Positions 1-9,584 of a stretch of DNA of 64,000 nt are shown here, piece by piece (positions within the stretch are counted from its first letter, which is position 1; the number at the start of each line of letters is the position of its first letter). This DNA is from Pseudomonas sp. Marseille-Q3773 (GTDB lineage Bacteria; Pseudomonadota; Gammaproteobacteria; Pseudomonadales; Pseudomonadaceae), in contig NZ_OU745390.1 of the NCBI RefSeq assembly GCF_916618955.1, positions 4,216,001 to 4,280,000 of the forward strand, written 5' to 3'. Both the position numbers and the translations under genes were made by a program. A model generated the notes under the pieces. The model was not told the origin of the DNA, searched no databases, and saw nothing but the letters and a program-made list of their open reading frames with translations.

Positions 1-488
1 AGGCGCTGCACGCGTTCGACCAGGTCGCCGACGCCTGGGGCCTGAAAGACGGAAACTGGCGCGACCTGCTGGGTTGGGCGGCGAAGGTGCACGAGATCGG
101 CCTGGACATCGCCCACTACCATTACCACAAGCACGGGGCCTACCTGATCGAGCACTCCGACCTGTCGGGCTTCTCGCGCGAGGACCAGCAGATGATGGCC
201 TTGCTGGTACGCGGCCACCGCCGCAACATCCCCAAGGACAAATACGCCGAACTGGGCGAGGAAGGGGTCAAGCTCCTGCGCCTGTGCGTGCTGCTGCGCT
301 TCGCCATCCTGTTCCATCACATCCGTGGCAACCAGCAGATGCCGAAGGTGGAACTCAAGGCAGCCGGCGACAGCCTGGATGTGGTATTCCCGCAAGGTTG
401 GCTGGAACAGAACCAGCTGACCCAGGCCGACTTCGCCAACGAGGCGGAGTGGCTGGCCCGGGTCGGCTTCGTCCTCAGCGTACGTTGA
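1..488 (+). CDS. ppx: Exopolyphosphatase Ppx, C-terminal part
   Basis: This is the C-terminal 162 residues of an exopolyphosphatase of the Ppx/GppA family, which removes terminal phosphate from inorganic polyphosphate. The reading frame is open from base 3, so the start lies outside the window. The helical HD-like C-terminal domain is visible: [20 protein letters not shown], then [12 protein letters not shown] and a closing basic/aromatic region. It converges on the polyphosphate kinase gene and the two overlap by 14 bases at their 3' ends, so synthesis and breakdown enzymes are tail to tail. This ppx-ppk layout is the usual one in pseudomonads, unlike the co-directional E. coli operon. Identification is by family resemblance and the ppk neighbour. 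Confidence 0.9.
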   Translation, partial: ALHAFDQVADAWGLKDGNWRDLLGWAAKVHEIGLDIAHYHYHKHGAYLIEHSDLSGFSREDQQMMALLVRGHRRNIPKDKYAELGEEGVKLLRLCVLLRFAILFHHIRGNQQMPKVELKAAGDSLDVVFPQGWLEQNQLTQADFANEAEWLARVGFVLSVR

Positions 489-2718
489 GGACCGGGTTGC
501 TCAGGCGCTCCAGCAGGGTCGCCTGGGCACTGCGCGGGTTCTGGTTGCCGGTCGGCGTGCTGCGCACGTAGCGCCCGTCTGGCTGCAGGGTCCAGGCGTG
601 GGTGTTGTCGGTCAGGTAGCCTTCCAGCTCCTTCTTCACCCGCAGCAACAGCTTCTTGCCTTCCACCGGGAAGCAGGTCTCGACACGCTTGTCGAGGTTG
701 CGCTCCATCCAGTCGGCACTGGACAGGTAGATCTGCTCTTCGCCGCCATTGAGGAAATAGAACACCCGCGTGTGCTCGAGGAAGCGCCCGATGATCGAGC
801 GCACCTGGATGTTGTGCGAAACCCCCGGGATGCCTGGGCGCAGGCAGCACATGCCACGCACCACCAGGTCGATCTTCACGCCCGACTGGCTGGCCTTGTA
901 CAACGCCTTGATGACCTTGGCGTCGGTCAGCGAGTTGAACTTGGCGATGATGTGCGCGGGCTTGCCTTCGAGGGCGAACTGGGTTTCCCGCGCAATCATG
1001 TCGAGCATGCCCTTCTTCAGGGTGAACGGCGCATGCAGCAGCTTCTTCATGCGCAGGGTCTTGCCCATGCCGATCAGCTGGCTGAACAGTTTGCCGACAT
1101 CCTCGGTGAGGGCGTCGTCGGAAGTCAGCAGGCTGTAGTCGGTGTACAGGCGGGCGTTGCCGGCGTGGTAGTTGCCGGTCCCCAGGTGCGCATAGCGCAC
1201 GATCTCGCCGTGCTCGCGGCGCAGGATCAGCATCATCTTGGCGTGGGTCTTGAAGCCGACCACACCGTAGATCACCACCGCACCGGCGGCCTGCAGGCGG
1301 CTGGCCATCTGCAGGTTGGACTCTTCGTCGAAACGGGCACGCAATTCGATCACCGCAGTGACTTCCTTGCCATTGCGCGCCGCGTCCACCAACGCGTCGA
1401 CGATTTCCGAGTTGGCACCGGAGCGGTACAGGGTCTGGCGCACGGCGAGCACGTGGGGATCCTTGGCCGCCTGGCGCAGCAGGTCGATCACCGGGGTGAA
1501 CGACTCGAACGGGTGCATCAGCAGGATGTCCTGCTTGCCGATCACGCTGAAGATGTTGTCAGCGTTCTGCAGCAGCTTGGGAATTGCCGGGGTGAACGGC
1601 GTGTATTGCAGCTCGGGGTGGCTGTCCAGGCCAGTGATGCTGAACAGGCGGGTGAGGTTGACCGGGCCGTTGACCTGGTACAACTCGCTTTCACTGAGGC
1701 TGAACTGCTTGAGCAGGTAGTCCGACAGGTGTTTCGGGCAGGTATCGGCCACTTCCAGGCGCACGGCATCGCCGTAGCGGCGCGAGAACAACTCGCCGCG
1801 CAGCGCGCGTGCCAGGTCGTCGACTTCTTCGGAATCCAGCGCCAGGTCGGCGTTGCGGGTCAGGCGGAACTGGTAGCAACCCTTTACCTTCATGCCCTGG
1901 AACAGGTCGTCGGCGTGCGCGTGGATCATCGACGACAGGAACACATAGTTGTCACCTGCGCCACCCACCTCCTCCGGCACGCGGATGACCCGCGGCAGCA
2001 GGCGCGGGGCCGGGATGATCGCCAGGCCGGAATCGCGGCCGAAGGCGTCGACCCCCTCGAGCTCGACGATGAAGTTGAGGCTCTTGTTCACCAGCAGCGG
2101 GAACGGGTGGGTCGGGTCGAGGCCGATCGGGGTGATGATCGGGGCGATTTCGTCGCGGAAGTAGCGGCGTACCCAGGTCTTGAGCTTGGGTGTCCAGTAA
2201 CGGCGGCGGATGAAGCGGATCTGGTGCTTTTCCAGCTCTGGCAGCAGCACATCGTTGAGGATCGCGTACTGGCGCTCCACCTCGCTGTGCACCAGCTCGC
2301 TGATGCGCGCCAGCGCCTGGTGCGGCTGCAGGCCGTCGGCGCCGGCCAGTTCACGGGCAAAATTGATCTGCTTCTTCAGGCCGGCGACGCGGATCTCGAA
2401 GAACTCGTCGAGGTTGCTGGAAAAGATCAGCAGGAACTTGAGGCGTTCGAGCAGTGGGTAGCTCTCGTCCAGCGCCTGTTCCAGCACGCGGATGTTGAAC
2501 TGCAACTGCGAGAGTTCGCGATGAATGTACAGGCTGCTGTCGTCCAGGCCGGGAACGGCAATGGCCGGGGCCGGTGCTGGCGCCGGGGCCACAGGACCGG
2601 CCGCCGGTTCCACGGCAGGCGCGGGCGCCGGCGGCAGGTCTGGCGGGGTCTGCACCATCTCTTCGGGGATTTCCTGAGCATCCTTGATCGCGACAGGGGT
2701 TAGCACTTCATTATTCAT
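475..2718 (-). CDS. ppk: Polyphosphate kinase 1
   Basis: PPK1 (747 residues) reversibly polymerises the gamma phosphate of ATP into long-chain polyphosphate. The fold is recognisable from the N-terminal domain ([20 protein letters not shown], about 63-82) through the two phospholipase-D-like catalytic domains. The autophosphorylated histidine is H492 in [10 protein letters not shown], and the second conserved histidine lies in LEHTRVFYF near residue 650. Residues about 24-53 form a Pro/Ala-rich low-complexity extension preceding the first conserved domain. The ATG has a plausible AGGAACG ribosome-binding site on the minus strand. It overlaps the end of ppx by 14 bases and is divergent from the DedA gene. 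Long open frames on the opposite strand here are GC-rich shadows. Confidence 0.95.
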   Translation of the reverse strand: MNNEVLTPVAIKDAQEIPEEMVQTPPDLPPAPAPAVEPAAGPVAPAPAPAPAIAVPGLDDSSLYIHRELSQLQFNIRVLEQALDESYPLLERLKFLLIFSSNLDEFFEIRVAGLKKQINFARELAGADGLQPHQALARISELVHSEVERQYAILNDVLLPELEKHQIRFIRRRYWTPKLKTWVRRYFRDEIAPIITPIGLDPTHPFPLLVNKSLNFIVELEGVDAFGRDSGLAIIPAPRLLPRVIRVPEEVGGAGDNYVFLSSMIHAHADDLFQGMKVKGCYQFRLTRNADLALDSEEVDDLARALRGELFSRRYGDAVRLEVADTCPKHLSDYLLKQFSLSESELYQVNGPVNLTRLFSITGLDSHPELQYTPFTPAIPKLLQNADNIFSVIGKQDILLMHPFESFTPVIDLLRQAAKDPHVLAVRQTLYRSGANSEIVDALVDAARNGKEVTAVIELRARFDEESNLQMASRLQAAGAVVIYGVVGFKTHAKMMLILRREHGEIVRYAHLGTGNYHAGNARLYTDYSLLTSDDALTEDVGKLFSQLIGMGKTLRMKKLLHAPFTLKKGMLDMIARETQFALEGKPAHIIAKFNSLTDAKVIKALYKASQSGVKIDLVVRGMCCLRPGIPGVSHNIQVRSIIGRFLEHTRVFYFLNGGEEQIYLSSADWMERNLDKRVETCFPVEGKKLLLRVKKELEGYLTDNTHAWTLQPDGRYVRSTPTGNQNPRSAQATLLERLSNPVLNVR

Positions 2719-2931
2719 CTGGCGTTCCTGAGGACGTTAACGCCCTATCATCAATTGAGCGGCAAGATAAGCGCCCATTATGACGCCTGTGTTACACGCC
2801 AGGGCAAGCGATGGCGCGCGCCTTCGGGCATTCTCGGTGCAGGAAATGTTCACGTCGAGACACATTTGGACACTTTCATGAATGCGCGCGAAGGGGTAGG
2901 CTGCGCGTTCATTTCGCCAGCACCTCAGAAA

Positions 2932-3576
2932 ATGCTTCAACAATTCCTGCAGGATTTCGGCTACTTCGCCCTTTTTCTTGGCACCTTCTTCGAAGGCGAG
3001 ACCATTCTGGTGCTTGCGGGATTCCTTGCGTTCCGCGGTTACATGGACATCAACCTGGTGTGCCTGGTGGCCTTTTTCGGCAGTTATGCCGGCGATCAGC
3101 TGTGGTACTTCATGGGCCGTCGCCACGGCCGCAGGATCCTGGCGCGCAGGCCACGCTGGCAGGCGATGGGTGACCGCGCGCTGGACCACATCCGTCGCCA
3201 CCCCGACATCTGGGTACTGAGCTTCCGCTTCGTCTATGGCCTGCGTACGGTCATGCCGGTGGCGATCGGCCTGTCGGGCTACCCGCCGCGCCGCTACCTG
3301 CTGCTGAACGGTCTTGGCGCGGCGATCTGGGCAGTCGCCCTGGGCGCGGCCGCGTACCACTTCGGCGCCATTCTCGAAGGCCTGCTGGGCAACGTGAAGC
3401 GCTACGAGCTCTGGGTACTGGGTGGCCTGCTGGCGCTGGGTGGCCTGCTATGGCTGCGCCGGCGCTTCCGTACCCTGCGTGCGGAGCGCAAGGCGGCGGA
3501 CCAGGCCCAGGCCCCACAGGCTGAGCAGGCCGTAAGCCACGAGCAGGAACCAGGCCAGCGGCACGACCACCGCTAG
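2932..3576 (+). CDS. DedA-family membrane protein
   Basis: A 214-residue inner-membrane protein of the DedA/SNARE-associated (VTT) family, whose members act in lipid-carrier recycling, membrane potential and envelope homeostasis. Characteristic elements are FFEGETILVLAGFLAF near residue 20, the GSYAGDQLWYFMGRRHG block near residue 50 and the FRFVYGLRT segment near residue 100, followed by two further hydrophobic helices. The start was set at MLQQFLQDFGY because homologs begin there; an in-frame extension to 2755 has no family similarity. The final ~33 residues are hydrophilic and Gln/Ala-rich. The last 129 bases overlap, antisense, the 3' end of the downstream sterol-desaturase gene, which is an unusually long tail-to-tail overlap. 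Confidence 0.88.
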   Translation: MLQQFLQDFGYFALFLGTFFEGETILVLAGFLAFRGYMDINLVCLVAFFGSYAGDQLWYFMGRRHGRRILARRPRWQAMGDRALDHIRRHPDIWVLSFRFVYGLRTVMPVAIGLSGYPPRRYLLLNGLGAAIWAVALGAAAYHFGAILEGLLGNVKRYELWVLGGLLALGGLLWLRRRFRTLRAERKAADQAQAPQAEQAVSHEQEPGQRHDHR

Positions 3577-4710
3577 GCCCGATGCACCGGCCAGGTACAG
3601 CGCCGGCGCGCTTGCCACCAGCCGTACCTGTTCCAGGCGCGTGGCCCATGGCCGATTTTCCAGGAGTGCGCCCAGCACGAACAAGCCAAACGCCATCAAC
3701 GACCAGCCGAGCACCAGCGCGGCGGTTGGCACACGCTCGGCCACGACCATCAAATAGCTGCCCAGCGCCAGGTAAACCACGAATTGTGCCGCCACGTAGG
3801 CCTGCTGCGGGCGGCCCAGGGCAACCTCGAACTTGCGAAACAAGGCCAGGTCCTGCCTGCCATGCGGGTAGCGGGCGGCTACATCGGCCGGGCGCCAACC
3901 GGTGGGCATGAACCAGATGCGCAGCTTGTCCCACAGGCTGCCGGCACGCCGGGCGTCCTGCCAGAGCTGGGCGTAGAACTGCAGGTTGGCCCATAGCGGG
4001 TTCCAGCTGGCCAGCGGCGTGGTCACGCCGAACACGACCGGCTCGGCCGGGTCCTCCTCCTTGAAAGTGCCGAACAGACGGTCCCAGAAAATGAACACGC
4101 CGCCGTAGTTGCGATCCAAGTAGGCAGGATTTTGCGCATGGTGGACGCGATGGTTGGATGGCGTGATCAACACCCACTCGAGCCAGCCGAGCTTGGCGAT
4201 ATGCCGGGTATGTACCCAGAACTGGTACAACAGGTTGAGCGACGCCACAGTGATGAACACCGCTGGCGGCACCCCGACCAGCGCCAACGGCAGGTAGAAG
4301 ATCCAGGAAAAGATGAAGCCGCTGCTGGTCTGGCGCAGCGCGGTGGTGAGGTTGTATTCCTCGCTCTGGTGATGCACCGAGTGCGCGGCCCACAGCACGT
4401 TGCGCTCGTGGCCGAGGCGGTGCAGCCAGTAATAACAGAAGTCGTACAGGAAGAAAGCCAGCAACCACACCCACCAGGCCTGCGCCGGCAAGCGCAGCAG
4501 CGCCAGATGTTCAAATGCGAGTGCATAGGCCAGCAGACCCAGCCCCTTGGTCAGCAGCCCGGTGCTGGTCGACAGTGCACCCGTACTGAGGCTGTTGATC
4601 GAGTCGGCCAGGGTGTAGTTACGCTGCCCACGCACGCGGTCGGCCACCAGCTCCACGGCGATCAACACGAAGAAGAACGGCACGGCCAGCAATATGAGGT
4701 CCATGGGCAT
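3448..4710 (-). CDS. Sterol desaturase / fatty acid hydroxylase family membrane protein
   Basis: A 420-residue membrane-bound di-iron hydroxylase-type protein. It carries the three histidine clusters of the fatty acid hydroxylase superfamily: HRLGHE (about 118-123), HSVHHQ (about 131-136) and HRVHHAQN (about 209-216), between hydrophobic helices. The C-terminal third adds more membrane segments beyond the core domain, as in the larger bacterial members. The substrate cannot be read from the sequence; sterol or fatty-acyl modification would be guesses. The gene is convergent with the DedA gene and shares 129 bases with it. It diverges from elbB by 100 bases. The start could also be the second in-frame ATG two codons downstream. 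Confidence 0.85.
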   Translation of the reverse strand: MPMDLILLAVPFFFVLIAVELVADRVRGQRNYTLADSINSLSTGALSTSTGLLTKGLGLLAYALAFEHLALLRLPAQAWWVWLLAFFLYDFCYYWLHRLGHERNVLWAAHSVHHQSEEYNLTTALRQTSSGFIFSWIFYLPLALVGVPPAVFITVASLNLLYQFWVHTRHIAKLGWLEWVLITPSNHRVHHAQNPAYLDRNYGGVFIFWDRLFGTFKEEDPAEPVVFGVTTPLASWNPLWANLQFYAQLWQDARRAGSLWDKLRIWFMPTGWRPADVAARYPHGRQDLALFRKFEVALGRPQQAYVAAQFVVYLALGSYLMVVAERVPTAALVLGWSLMAFGLFVLGALLENRPWATRLEQVRLVASAPALYLAGASGLAVVVPLAWFLLVAYGLLSLWGLGLVRRLALRTQGTEAPAQP

Positions 4711-4810
4711 GAGCTCAGGCGTTATCCACCAAGATTAGGCCGCAGCCGCAGAAATCCCTATGGCGACATCTGCCAAACTAGAGGACATTTAGCGCCTCGA
4801 CACTGGAGTA

Positions 4811-5476
4811 ATGAGCATGACAAAAAAAGTAGCGGTGATTCTTTCCGGCTGTGGCGTGTATGACGGCGCCGAAATCCACGAAAGCGTGATCACCCTGCTG
4901 CGCCTCGACCAGCGCGGTGCGCAAGTGCAGTGCTTTGCGCCCAATATTGCGCAGCTGCATGTGATCAACCACCTGACCGGCGAGGAAATGCCCGAGTCGC
5001 GCAATGTACTGGTGGAGTCGGCGCGCATTGCCCGCGGGCAGGTCAAGGACATTCGCGAGGCCAAGGCCGAGGACTTCGATGCGCTGATCGTGCCGGGCGG
5101 TTTCGGTGCGGCGAAGAACCTCTCCAACTTTGCTGTGGAGGGCGCCAATTGCAGCGTCAACCCGGATGTGCTGGCCCTGGCCGAAGCCTTTGCAACGGCA
5201 TGCAAGCCGGTTGGCCTGATCTGCATCTCGCCGGCGCTGGCAGCGAAGATCTACGGGCCGGGCGTGGTCTGCACCATCGGTACCGACGCCGACACCGCGG
5301 CGGCCGTGGTGAAGATGGGCGGCACTCATGAAGATTGCGATGTGCACGATATCGTCGAAGATTCCCAGCGCAAGCTGGTCACCACCCCGGCGTACATGGA
5401 GGCCAAGTCGATCAGTGAAGCGGCTGGAGGTATCTACAAGCTGGTGGATCGGGTGCTGGAGCTGACCCACGAATAG
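4811..5476 (+). CDS. elbB: Isoprenoid biosynthesis glyoxalase ElbB
   Basis: A 221-residue DJ-1/PfpI-superfamily protein closely resembling E. coli ElbB (also called SCRP-27A). Visible landmarks are the N-terminal VILSGCGVYDGAEIHE, VINHLTGEEMPE, LIVPGGFGAAKNLSNF near residue 95, and the closing segment with VTTPAYMEA. ElbB has glyoxalase activity in vitro and has been linked to isoprenoid production, but its physiological role is unsettled. The conserved cysteine of the nucleophile-elbow position is in GLICISPALAAKI. Translation may begin at 4811 or two codons later at 4817; the family usually starts near M-K/T-K. It converges on the YaiI-family gene with a GC hairpin between them. Confidence 0.93.
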   Translation: MSMTKKVAVILSGCGVYDGAEIHESVITLLRLDQRGAQVQCFAPNIAQLHVINHLTGEEMPESRNVLVESARIARGQVKDIREAKAEDFDALIVPGGFGAAKNLSNFAVEGANCSVNPDVLALAEAFATACKPVGLICISPALAAKIYGPGVVCTIGTDADTAAAVVKMGGTHEDCDVHDIVEDSQRKLVTTPAYMEAKSISEAAGGIYKLVDRVLELTHE

Positions 5477-5487
5477 GGGCTTGCTGG

Positions 5488-5508
5488 CGCGCCCCGTGCA
5501 GGGGCGCG
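5488..5508. terminator. GC-rich hairpin between convergent elbB and YaiI-family genes
   Basis: A perfect 8-bp stem CGCGCCCC / GGGGCGCG with a five-base loop lies between two converging genes. There is no T-run on either side, so a role as a bidirectional transcription stop is inferred from position only. Confidence 0.4.
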
Positions 5509-5514
5509 TACACC

Positions 5515-5967
5515 TCAGGCTTTGGAAAGCCGGGCGATGATCCGGTCCAGCGCATTGGCAAACGCCTGCTTCTCGCGCTCGCCGTACGGCGCCTGCCCTC
5601 CTCCCACCTGGCCCTGCTCGCGCAGTTCGGTGAACAGGTTGCGCGCCGCCAGCCGGTCACCCATGTTGCGCTCGTCGAACTCGCGCCCACGCGGGTCCAG
5701 TGCTGCCACGCCCTTTTTCACCAGGCGGTCGGCCAACGGTACGTCACTGCAGATCACCAGTTCGCCGGGCACGGCGTGCTCCACCAGATAATCGTCCGCC
5801 GCATCCATGCCGCTGGGTACCACGATCAGGCGTACGATGGCGAACGCCGGCTTGGCCACAGCCTGGCCCGCGACCATGACCACCTCGAACTTGCGCTTGA
5901 GGGCGAACTTGACGACCAAATCCTTGGCCGCCTTGGGGCAGGCGTCGGCATCGATCCACACGCGCAT
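5515..5967 (-). CDS. YaiI/YqxD family protein (DUF188)
   Basis: A 150-residue protein of the YaiI/YqxD (DUF188) family, a PIN-like fold of unknown function. It has the family's acidic N-terminus VWIDADACPKAAK, the GMDAADDYL block and CSDVPLADRLVKKG, consistent with acidic residues clustered in a putative metal site. The ATG is preceded by GAGG on the minus strand. It is convergent with elbB and divergent from cyaA. No specific substrate is known for the family, so no enzymatic function is assigned. Confidence 0.9.
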   Translation of the reverse strand: MRVWIDADACPKAAKDLVVKFALKRKFEVVMVAGQAVAKPAFAIVRLIVVPSGMDAADDYLVEHAVPGELVICSDVPLADRLVKKGVAALDPRGREFDERNMGDRLAARNLFTELREQGQVGGGQAPYGEREKQAFANALDRIIARLSKA

Positions 5968-6141
5968 CGGGTAACCTCGTCATTCATTCAAGGCAGCCAT
6001 CATGCCTCAACGGCAGTAAAAGCTGGAGCTTGCCGTCCATTGGCGATGGCAAAATGGCGTCAATCTTTCAATTGGCGCTTATCCACCGCCGATCCCTCAG
6101 GCTACACTCGCCTCAGCTCCATTGGCCTGCCCGAGTGCGCA

Positions 6142-8991
6142 ATGAACCACCCCCACGAAATCCGCCCCGACCTGGACGAAGGCATCGACCGCAAGGAGCT
6201 GGCGACCTTGCGTGCGCGTTTCCTGCGGCTCAACCAGGGCCGGCTGCAGCGGGCACTGGAAGGCCTGTCGACGCGCCAGCAACAGGTGCTGACGCTGTTG
6301 CCGCTGCTGTTCCACATAAACCATCCGCTGCTGCCCGGCTATGTTTCGGGCAGCACCCCCGCCGGCGTATCGGGTTACGAGCCAGGCGCCGAACTGCTGC
6401 TCGAAGCCCAGCGCCTGGCCCGCTCGTTCACCTACAAAGCCCGCCATGGCAACCCGCCGCGGCCGATCCATGGCCTGTTCCTGATGGGCAGCCTGGGCTC
6501 GCTGGCGCAGGCCGAGCACAGCGACATGGACCTGTGGGTGTGCCATGCGCCCGGCCTGGCCGATGAACAACTGGGCGAACTGCGGCGCAAGTGCCAGCTG
6601 CTGGAAACATGGGCGGAAAGCCTGGGTGCCGAGGCGCATTTCTTCCTGATCGACACCCAAGGTTTCGCCCAGGGTCAACGCGACGGCCAGCTCGGCTCCG
6701 ACGACTGCGGTACCACCCAGCACTACCTGCTGCTGGACGAGTTCTACCGCACCACCATCTGGCTGGCCGGGCGCACGCCGTTGTGGTGGCTGGTGCCGGT
6801 GTACCAGGAACAGCACTACCACAGCTACACCCAGACTCTGCTGTCCAAGCGCTTCATCCGTAGCCAGGACGCGCTCGACCTCGGCAGCCTGGCGAACATT
6901 CCGCCTGGCGAGTTCGTTGGCGCCGGCCTGTGGCAGCTGTTCAAAGCGATCGACTCACCCTACAAGTCGCTGCTCAAGCTGTTGCTGACCGAGGCCTATG
7001 CCAGCGAGCACCCCGCCGTGCGCTGCCTGAGCCTGGACTACAAGCAGGCCGTGTTCGCCAACCAGCTCGACCTCGACGCGCTGGACCCCTACGTGATGGT
7101 CTACCGGCGCATCGAACACTACCTGCTGCAGCGTGGCGAACGGGCCCGCCTGGAGTTGGTACGCCGCAGCCTGTACCTGAAGGTGAACAAGAAGCTCAGC
7201 GACCCATCCCGGGCCAATGGCTGGCAACGCCGACTGCTGCAGCGCCTGACCGACGAATGGGGCTGGGACACGCGCCAGCTGACACTGCTGGACAGCCGCA
7301 ACCAGTGGAAAGTCCAGCAAGTCGCCGTGGAGCGCCGTGACCTGGTAGCCGAGCTGAACCACAGTTACCGTTTTCTCAGCCAGTTCGCCCGCACCCAGAA
7401 CGCCAGCAGCCGCGCCGACCAGCGCGATCTCAACGTGCTGGGTCGGCGCCTGTATGCGGCGTTCGAGCGCCGTGCCGGCAAGGTCGAAGTGATCAACCCG
7501 GGCATCGCCCCGGACCTCGCCGAAGGGACCCTGACGCTGGTCCAGGCGCCCAACCGCAAGGAGCCCGGCAGCCACCACTGGGGGCTGTACACCGGCAACC
7601 TGAGTACGCATGACGTGGAGCATTTCAGCCCGCTGAAACGCTGCCGCGAGCTGATCGAACTGCTGACCTGGGCGCACCGCAACGGGGTGATCGACAGCAG
7701 CACGCGCCTGGCCTTGCACCCCGGTGTCAGCGACCTCAGCGAAATCGAGCTGTTCAACCTGGTGGGTTGCCTGCAGCAGAGCATTTCCCTGCCCTTGCCG
7801 ATCGTCAGCGAGGTACGCCTGCTGCAGCCCAGTGTTGCCGACGAAGTACTGCTGCTGGTCAACGTCGCCATCGACCCGCTGCGCCATCACCGCGACCTGA
7901 ACATCCTGATGACCACCGAGCGCACCGACTCGCTGAGCTACGCCGGTGTGCGCGAAAACCTGGTGCTGACCCTGGACCAGGTCACCCTCAACAGCTGGAA
8001 CGAGGTGCTGGTCCAGCGCTATGACGGCGAACATGCGCTGGTGCGCTGCCTGCGCGACTTTCTCAACAGCCCGGTGCTGCATGGCCAGCGGCCACGGGTG
8101 CGGGTACGCTGCTTCTGCCAGAGCCGCGCCCAGGCCATCAGCCAGCGCGTCGAGGAAATATTCGACACGGTACAGCTGCTGCTGGACCAGGGCCAGAACC
8201 ACCGCTACCTGCTGCAGGTTGCCCAGCACACCCATGTGCTTGAACTGCTGGCCGGGCACGTAAGCCTGACGACCCTGACCGACCACGAGGCATTACTGGC
8301 CTATCTGGGCGAAGAACGCAGTACCTACAGCCCCCTGTACCTGGACGCCAACGCCCTGCAGGACCACGACCTGCGCCTGGTCCTGGAACAAGGCCAGCCA
8401 GGCTGCATCCAGGTGTTCTACCGCCTGCAGGGTAGCTGGGCCGAGCTGTATGTGCTGGATGAGTACAACGCCTTGTGGCAACAGCACCTGCCCTTGCACG
8501 ACGAAGCACACCTGCTGCTGCCGCTGCAGCGCTTTCTGCGCTCGGTGGTGATGCGCCGCGATGCCCGGTTGCCGATGGACACCCTGCGGCCGGCGTCACT
8601 GGACATCCATTACGCCCAGTTGCTGCCATCCGGCCCGGGCAAGGCGCGCAGCAGCGAGCCGCGCCCGGCCCCTTTCGAAGGCAGCGACCAGCCCTACTAC
8701 GAGGTACAGGCCATTATCCAGGCCGGGGTGGCGGGTGCTGCGCATGTGACGCTGTACTGCGACCAGCAGGAATTTTCCGAACTGGAGCATGGCGAGCAGC
8801 TGTATGCGGTAGTAGCCAGGCAGATTATCGGCCAGCGGCGCAGCGCGGGCCAGTACCGGTGCTACATCACCGACCTGGATCTGTCCGAGCTGCTGGATGA
8901 CCAGTTGGGGTCGACGCAAGTGTATCTGCGCTACAAGCGGCAGCTGGAGCAGGCGTTGAACGAGGGCTTGGAGCGGATATCCAGCGAATGA
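6142..8991 (+). CDS. cyaA: Class I adenylate cyclase
   Basis: CyaA (949 residues) makes cyclic AMP from ATP. It is the class I (enterobacterial-type) enzyme: the N-terminal catalytic half includes the nucleotidyltransferase-like GLFLMGSLGSLAQAEHSDMDLWVCH (shown here only as GSLGS and HSDMDLWVCH), followed by YYHSYTQTLLSKRF-like and LLLTEAYASEHP-like blocks, and a long regulatory C-terminal half. The start MNHPHEIRPDLDEGIDRKEL was chosen because the open frame upstream (to 5776) runs antisense through the YaiI gene and has no similarity to the family. cAMP made here may be sensed by CRP/Vfr and possibly by the cyclic-nucleotide domain of the MscS-like channel at 46.7 kb (inference). Confidence 0.95.
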   Translation: MNHPHEIRPDLDEGIDRKELATLRARFLRLNQGRLQRALEGLSTRQQQVLTLLPLLFHINHPLLPGYVSGSTPAGVSGYEPGAELLLEAQRLARSFTYKARHGNPPRPIHGLFLMGSLGSLAQAEHSDMDLWVCHAPGLADEQLGELRRKCQLLETWAESLGAEAHFFLIDTQGFAQGQRDGQLGSDDCGTTQHYLLLDEFYRTTIWLAGRTPLWWLVPVYQEQHYHSYTQTLLSKRFIRSQDALDLGSLANIPPGEFVGAGLWQLFKAIDSPYKSLLKLLLTEAYASEHPAVRCLSLDYKQAVFANQLDLDALDPYVMVYRRIEHYLLQRGERARLELVRRSLYLKVNKKLSDPSRANGWQRRLLQRLTDEWGWDTRQLTLLDSRNQWKVQQVAVERRDLVAELNHSYRFLSQFARTQNASSRADQRDLNVLGRRLYAAFERRAGKVEVINPGIAPDLAEGTLTLVQAPNRKEPGSHHWGLYTGNLSTHDVEHFSPLKRCRELIELLTWAHRNGVIDSSTRLALHPGVSDLSEIELFNLVGCLQQSISLPLPIVSEVRLLQPSVADEVLLLVNVAIDPLRHHRDLNILMTTERTDSLSYAGVRENLVLTLDQVTLNSWNEVLVQRYDGEHALVRCLRDFLNSPVLHGQRPRVRVRCFCQSRAQAISQRVEEIFDTVQLLLDQGQNHRYLLQVAQHTHVLELLAGHVSLTTLTDHEALLAYLGEERSTYSPLYLDANALQDHDLRLVLEQGQPGCIQVFYRLQGSWAELYVLDEYNALWQQHLPLHDEAHLLLPLQRFLRSVVMRRDARLPMDTLRPASLDIHYAQLLPSGPGKARSSEPRPAPFEGSDQPYYEVQAIIQAGVAGAAHVTLYCDQQEFSELEHGEQLYAVVARQIIGQRRSAGQYRCYITDLDLSELLDDQLGSTQVYLRYKRQLEQALNEGLERISSE

Positions 8992-8993
8992 CC

Positions 8994-9012
8994 GGGGCTG
9001 CCTTGCAGCCCC
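8994..9012. terminator. Hairpin between convergent cyaA and rnk
   Basis: Perfect 8-bp stem GGGGCTGC / GCAGCCCC with a three-base loop, starting three bases after the cyaA stop codon. It has no U-tract; placement between convergent genes suggests a shared stop. Confidence 0.45.
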
Positions 9013-9028
9013 CTTGCAGCCCCAGGAC

Positions 9029-9439
9029 TCAAAGATCGAAATCGCCCGCCGCTTCCGGCTGGTACTCGACTTCCAGCAGCTTCAGCTTGAGGGTCTTGCC
9101 GCCTGGCGCCGGCCAGTCGATCTGCTCGCCCACCGACAACCCCAGCAAGGCACAACCAATCGGCGCAAGGACCGACACCCTGCCCTCAGGCCCGGCATCC
9201 TTCGGATACACCAGGGTCAGGTGGTAATCCTTGCCGCTGGCTTCCTCACGGCAATGCACGCGCGAATTCATGGTCACCACGCCAGCCGGTACTTCCTCAT
9301 GACCGACCACCTGCTCGGCACGGTCCAGCTCGCCCATCAAGGCAAGCACACCCGGCGTACTCTCGTCGAGGCTGTCGATCAGACGCTCCAGACGCTGTAC
9401 GTCCAATCGGGTGAGGATGAGGGAAGGCTTGGTGCTCAT
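9029..9439 (-). CDS. rnk: Nucleoside diphosphate kinase regulator Rnk
   Basis: A 136-residue Rnk protein of the GreA/GreB C-terminal (FKBP-like) superfamily. Rnk binds RNA polymerase and in Pseudomonas and E. coli influences nucleoside diphosphate kinase and polyphosphate/alginate-related traits. The N-terminal coiled-coil is short (RLDVQRLERLIDSLD), followed by the GreA-like domain with VTMNSRVHCRE, YHLTLVYPKDA and VLAPIGCALLGLSVGEQIDW. The start MSTKPSLILTRLD is the family start; the frame remains open further upstream but without similarity and across the terminator at 9491. It is convergent with cyaA. Confidence 0.92.
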   Translation of the reverse strand: MSTKPSLILTRLDVQRLERLIDSLDESTPGVLALMGELDRAEQVVGHEEVPAGVVTMNSRVHCREEASGKDYHLTLVYPKDAGPEGRVSVLAPIGCALLGLSVGEQIDWPAPGGKTLKLKLLEVEYQPEAAGDFDL

Positions 9440-9490
9440 GATCCAGTCAGACTCCTTTGAACAGGCGGTTTTCAACAGGCAGATAAAGCA

Positions 9491-9514
9491 AAACCCCGCC
9501 CAAGGGCGGGGTTT
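9491..9514 (-). terminator. Rho-independent terminator of cyaY-DUF1289
   Basis: Stem AAACCCCGCC(C)/(G)GGGCGGGGTTT with a short loop. On the minus strand the stem is followed by TTTTGCTTT, so it terminates transcripts coming from cyaY and the DUF1289 gene before rnk. Confidence 0.75.
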
Positions 9515-9584
9515 GTAATGGCATTGCGTCACTGACGCAGAACTCGACACTACCACAGCCGGGCAAATACTCAAGCCCCTGCGA

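Noticed and set aside
598..2703. A 701-codon open frame on the plus strand opposite ppk
   Set aside because: It is the mirror of a conserved gene in GC-rich DNA; its product is dominated by His, Gln, Val and Gly typical of antisense frames and matches no family.
6955..8286. A 443-codon frame antisense to cyaA
   Set aside because: Same type of GC-driven shadow; cyaA itself has full family motifs.
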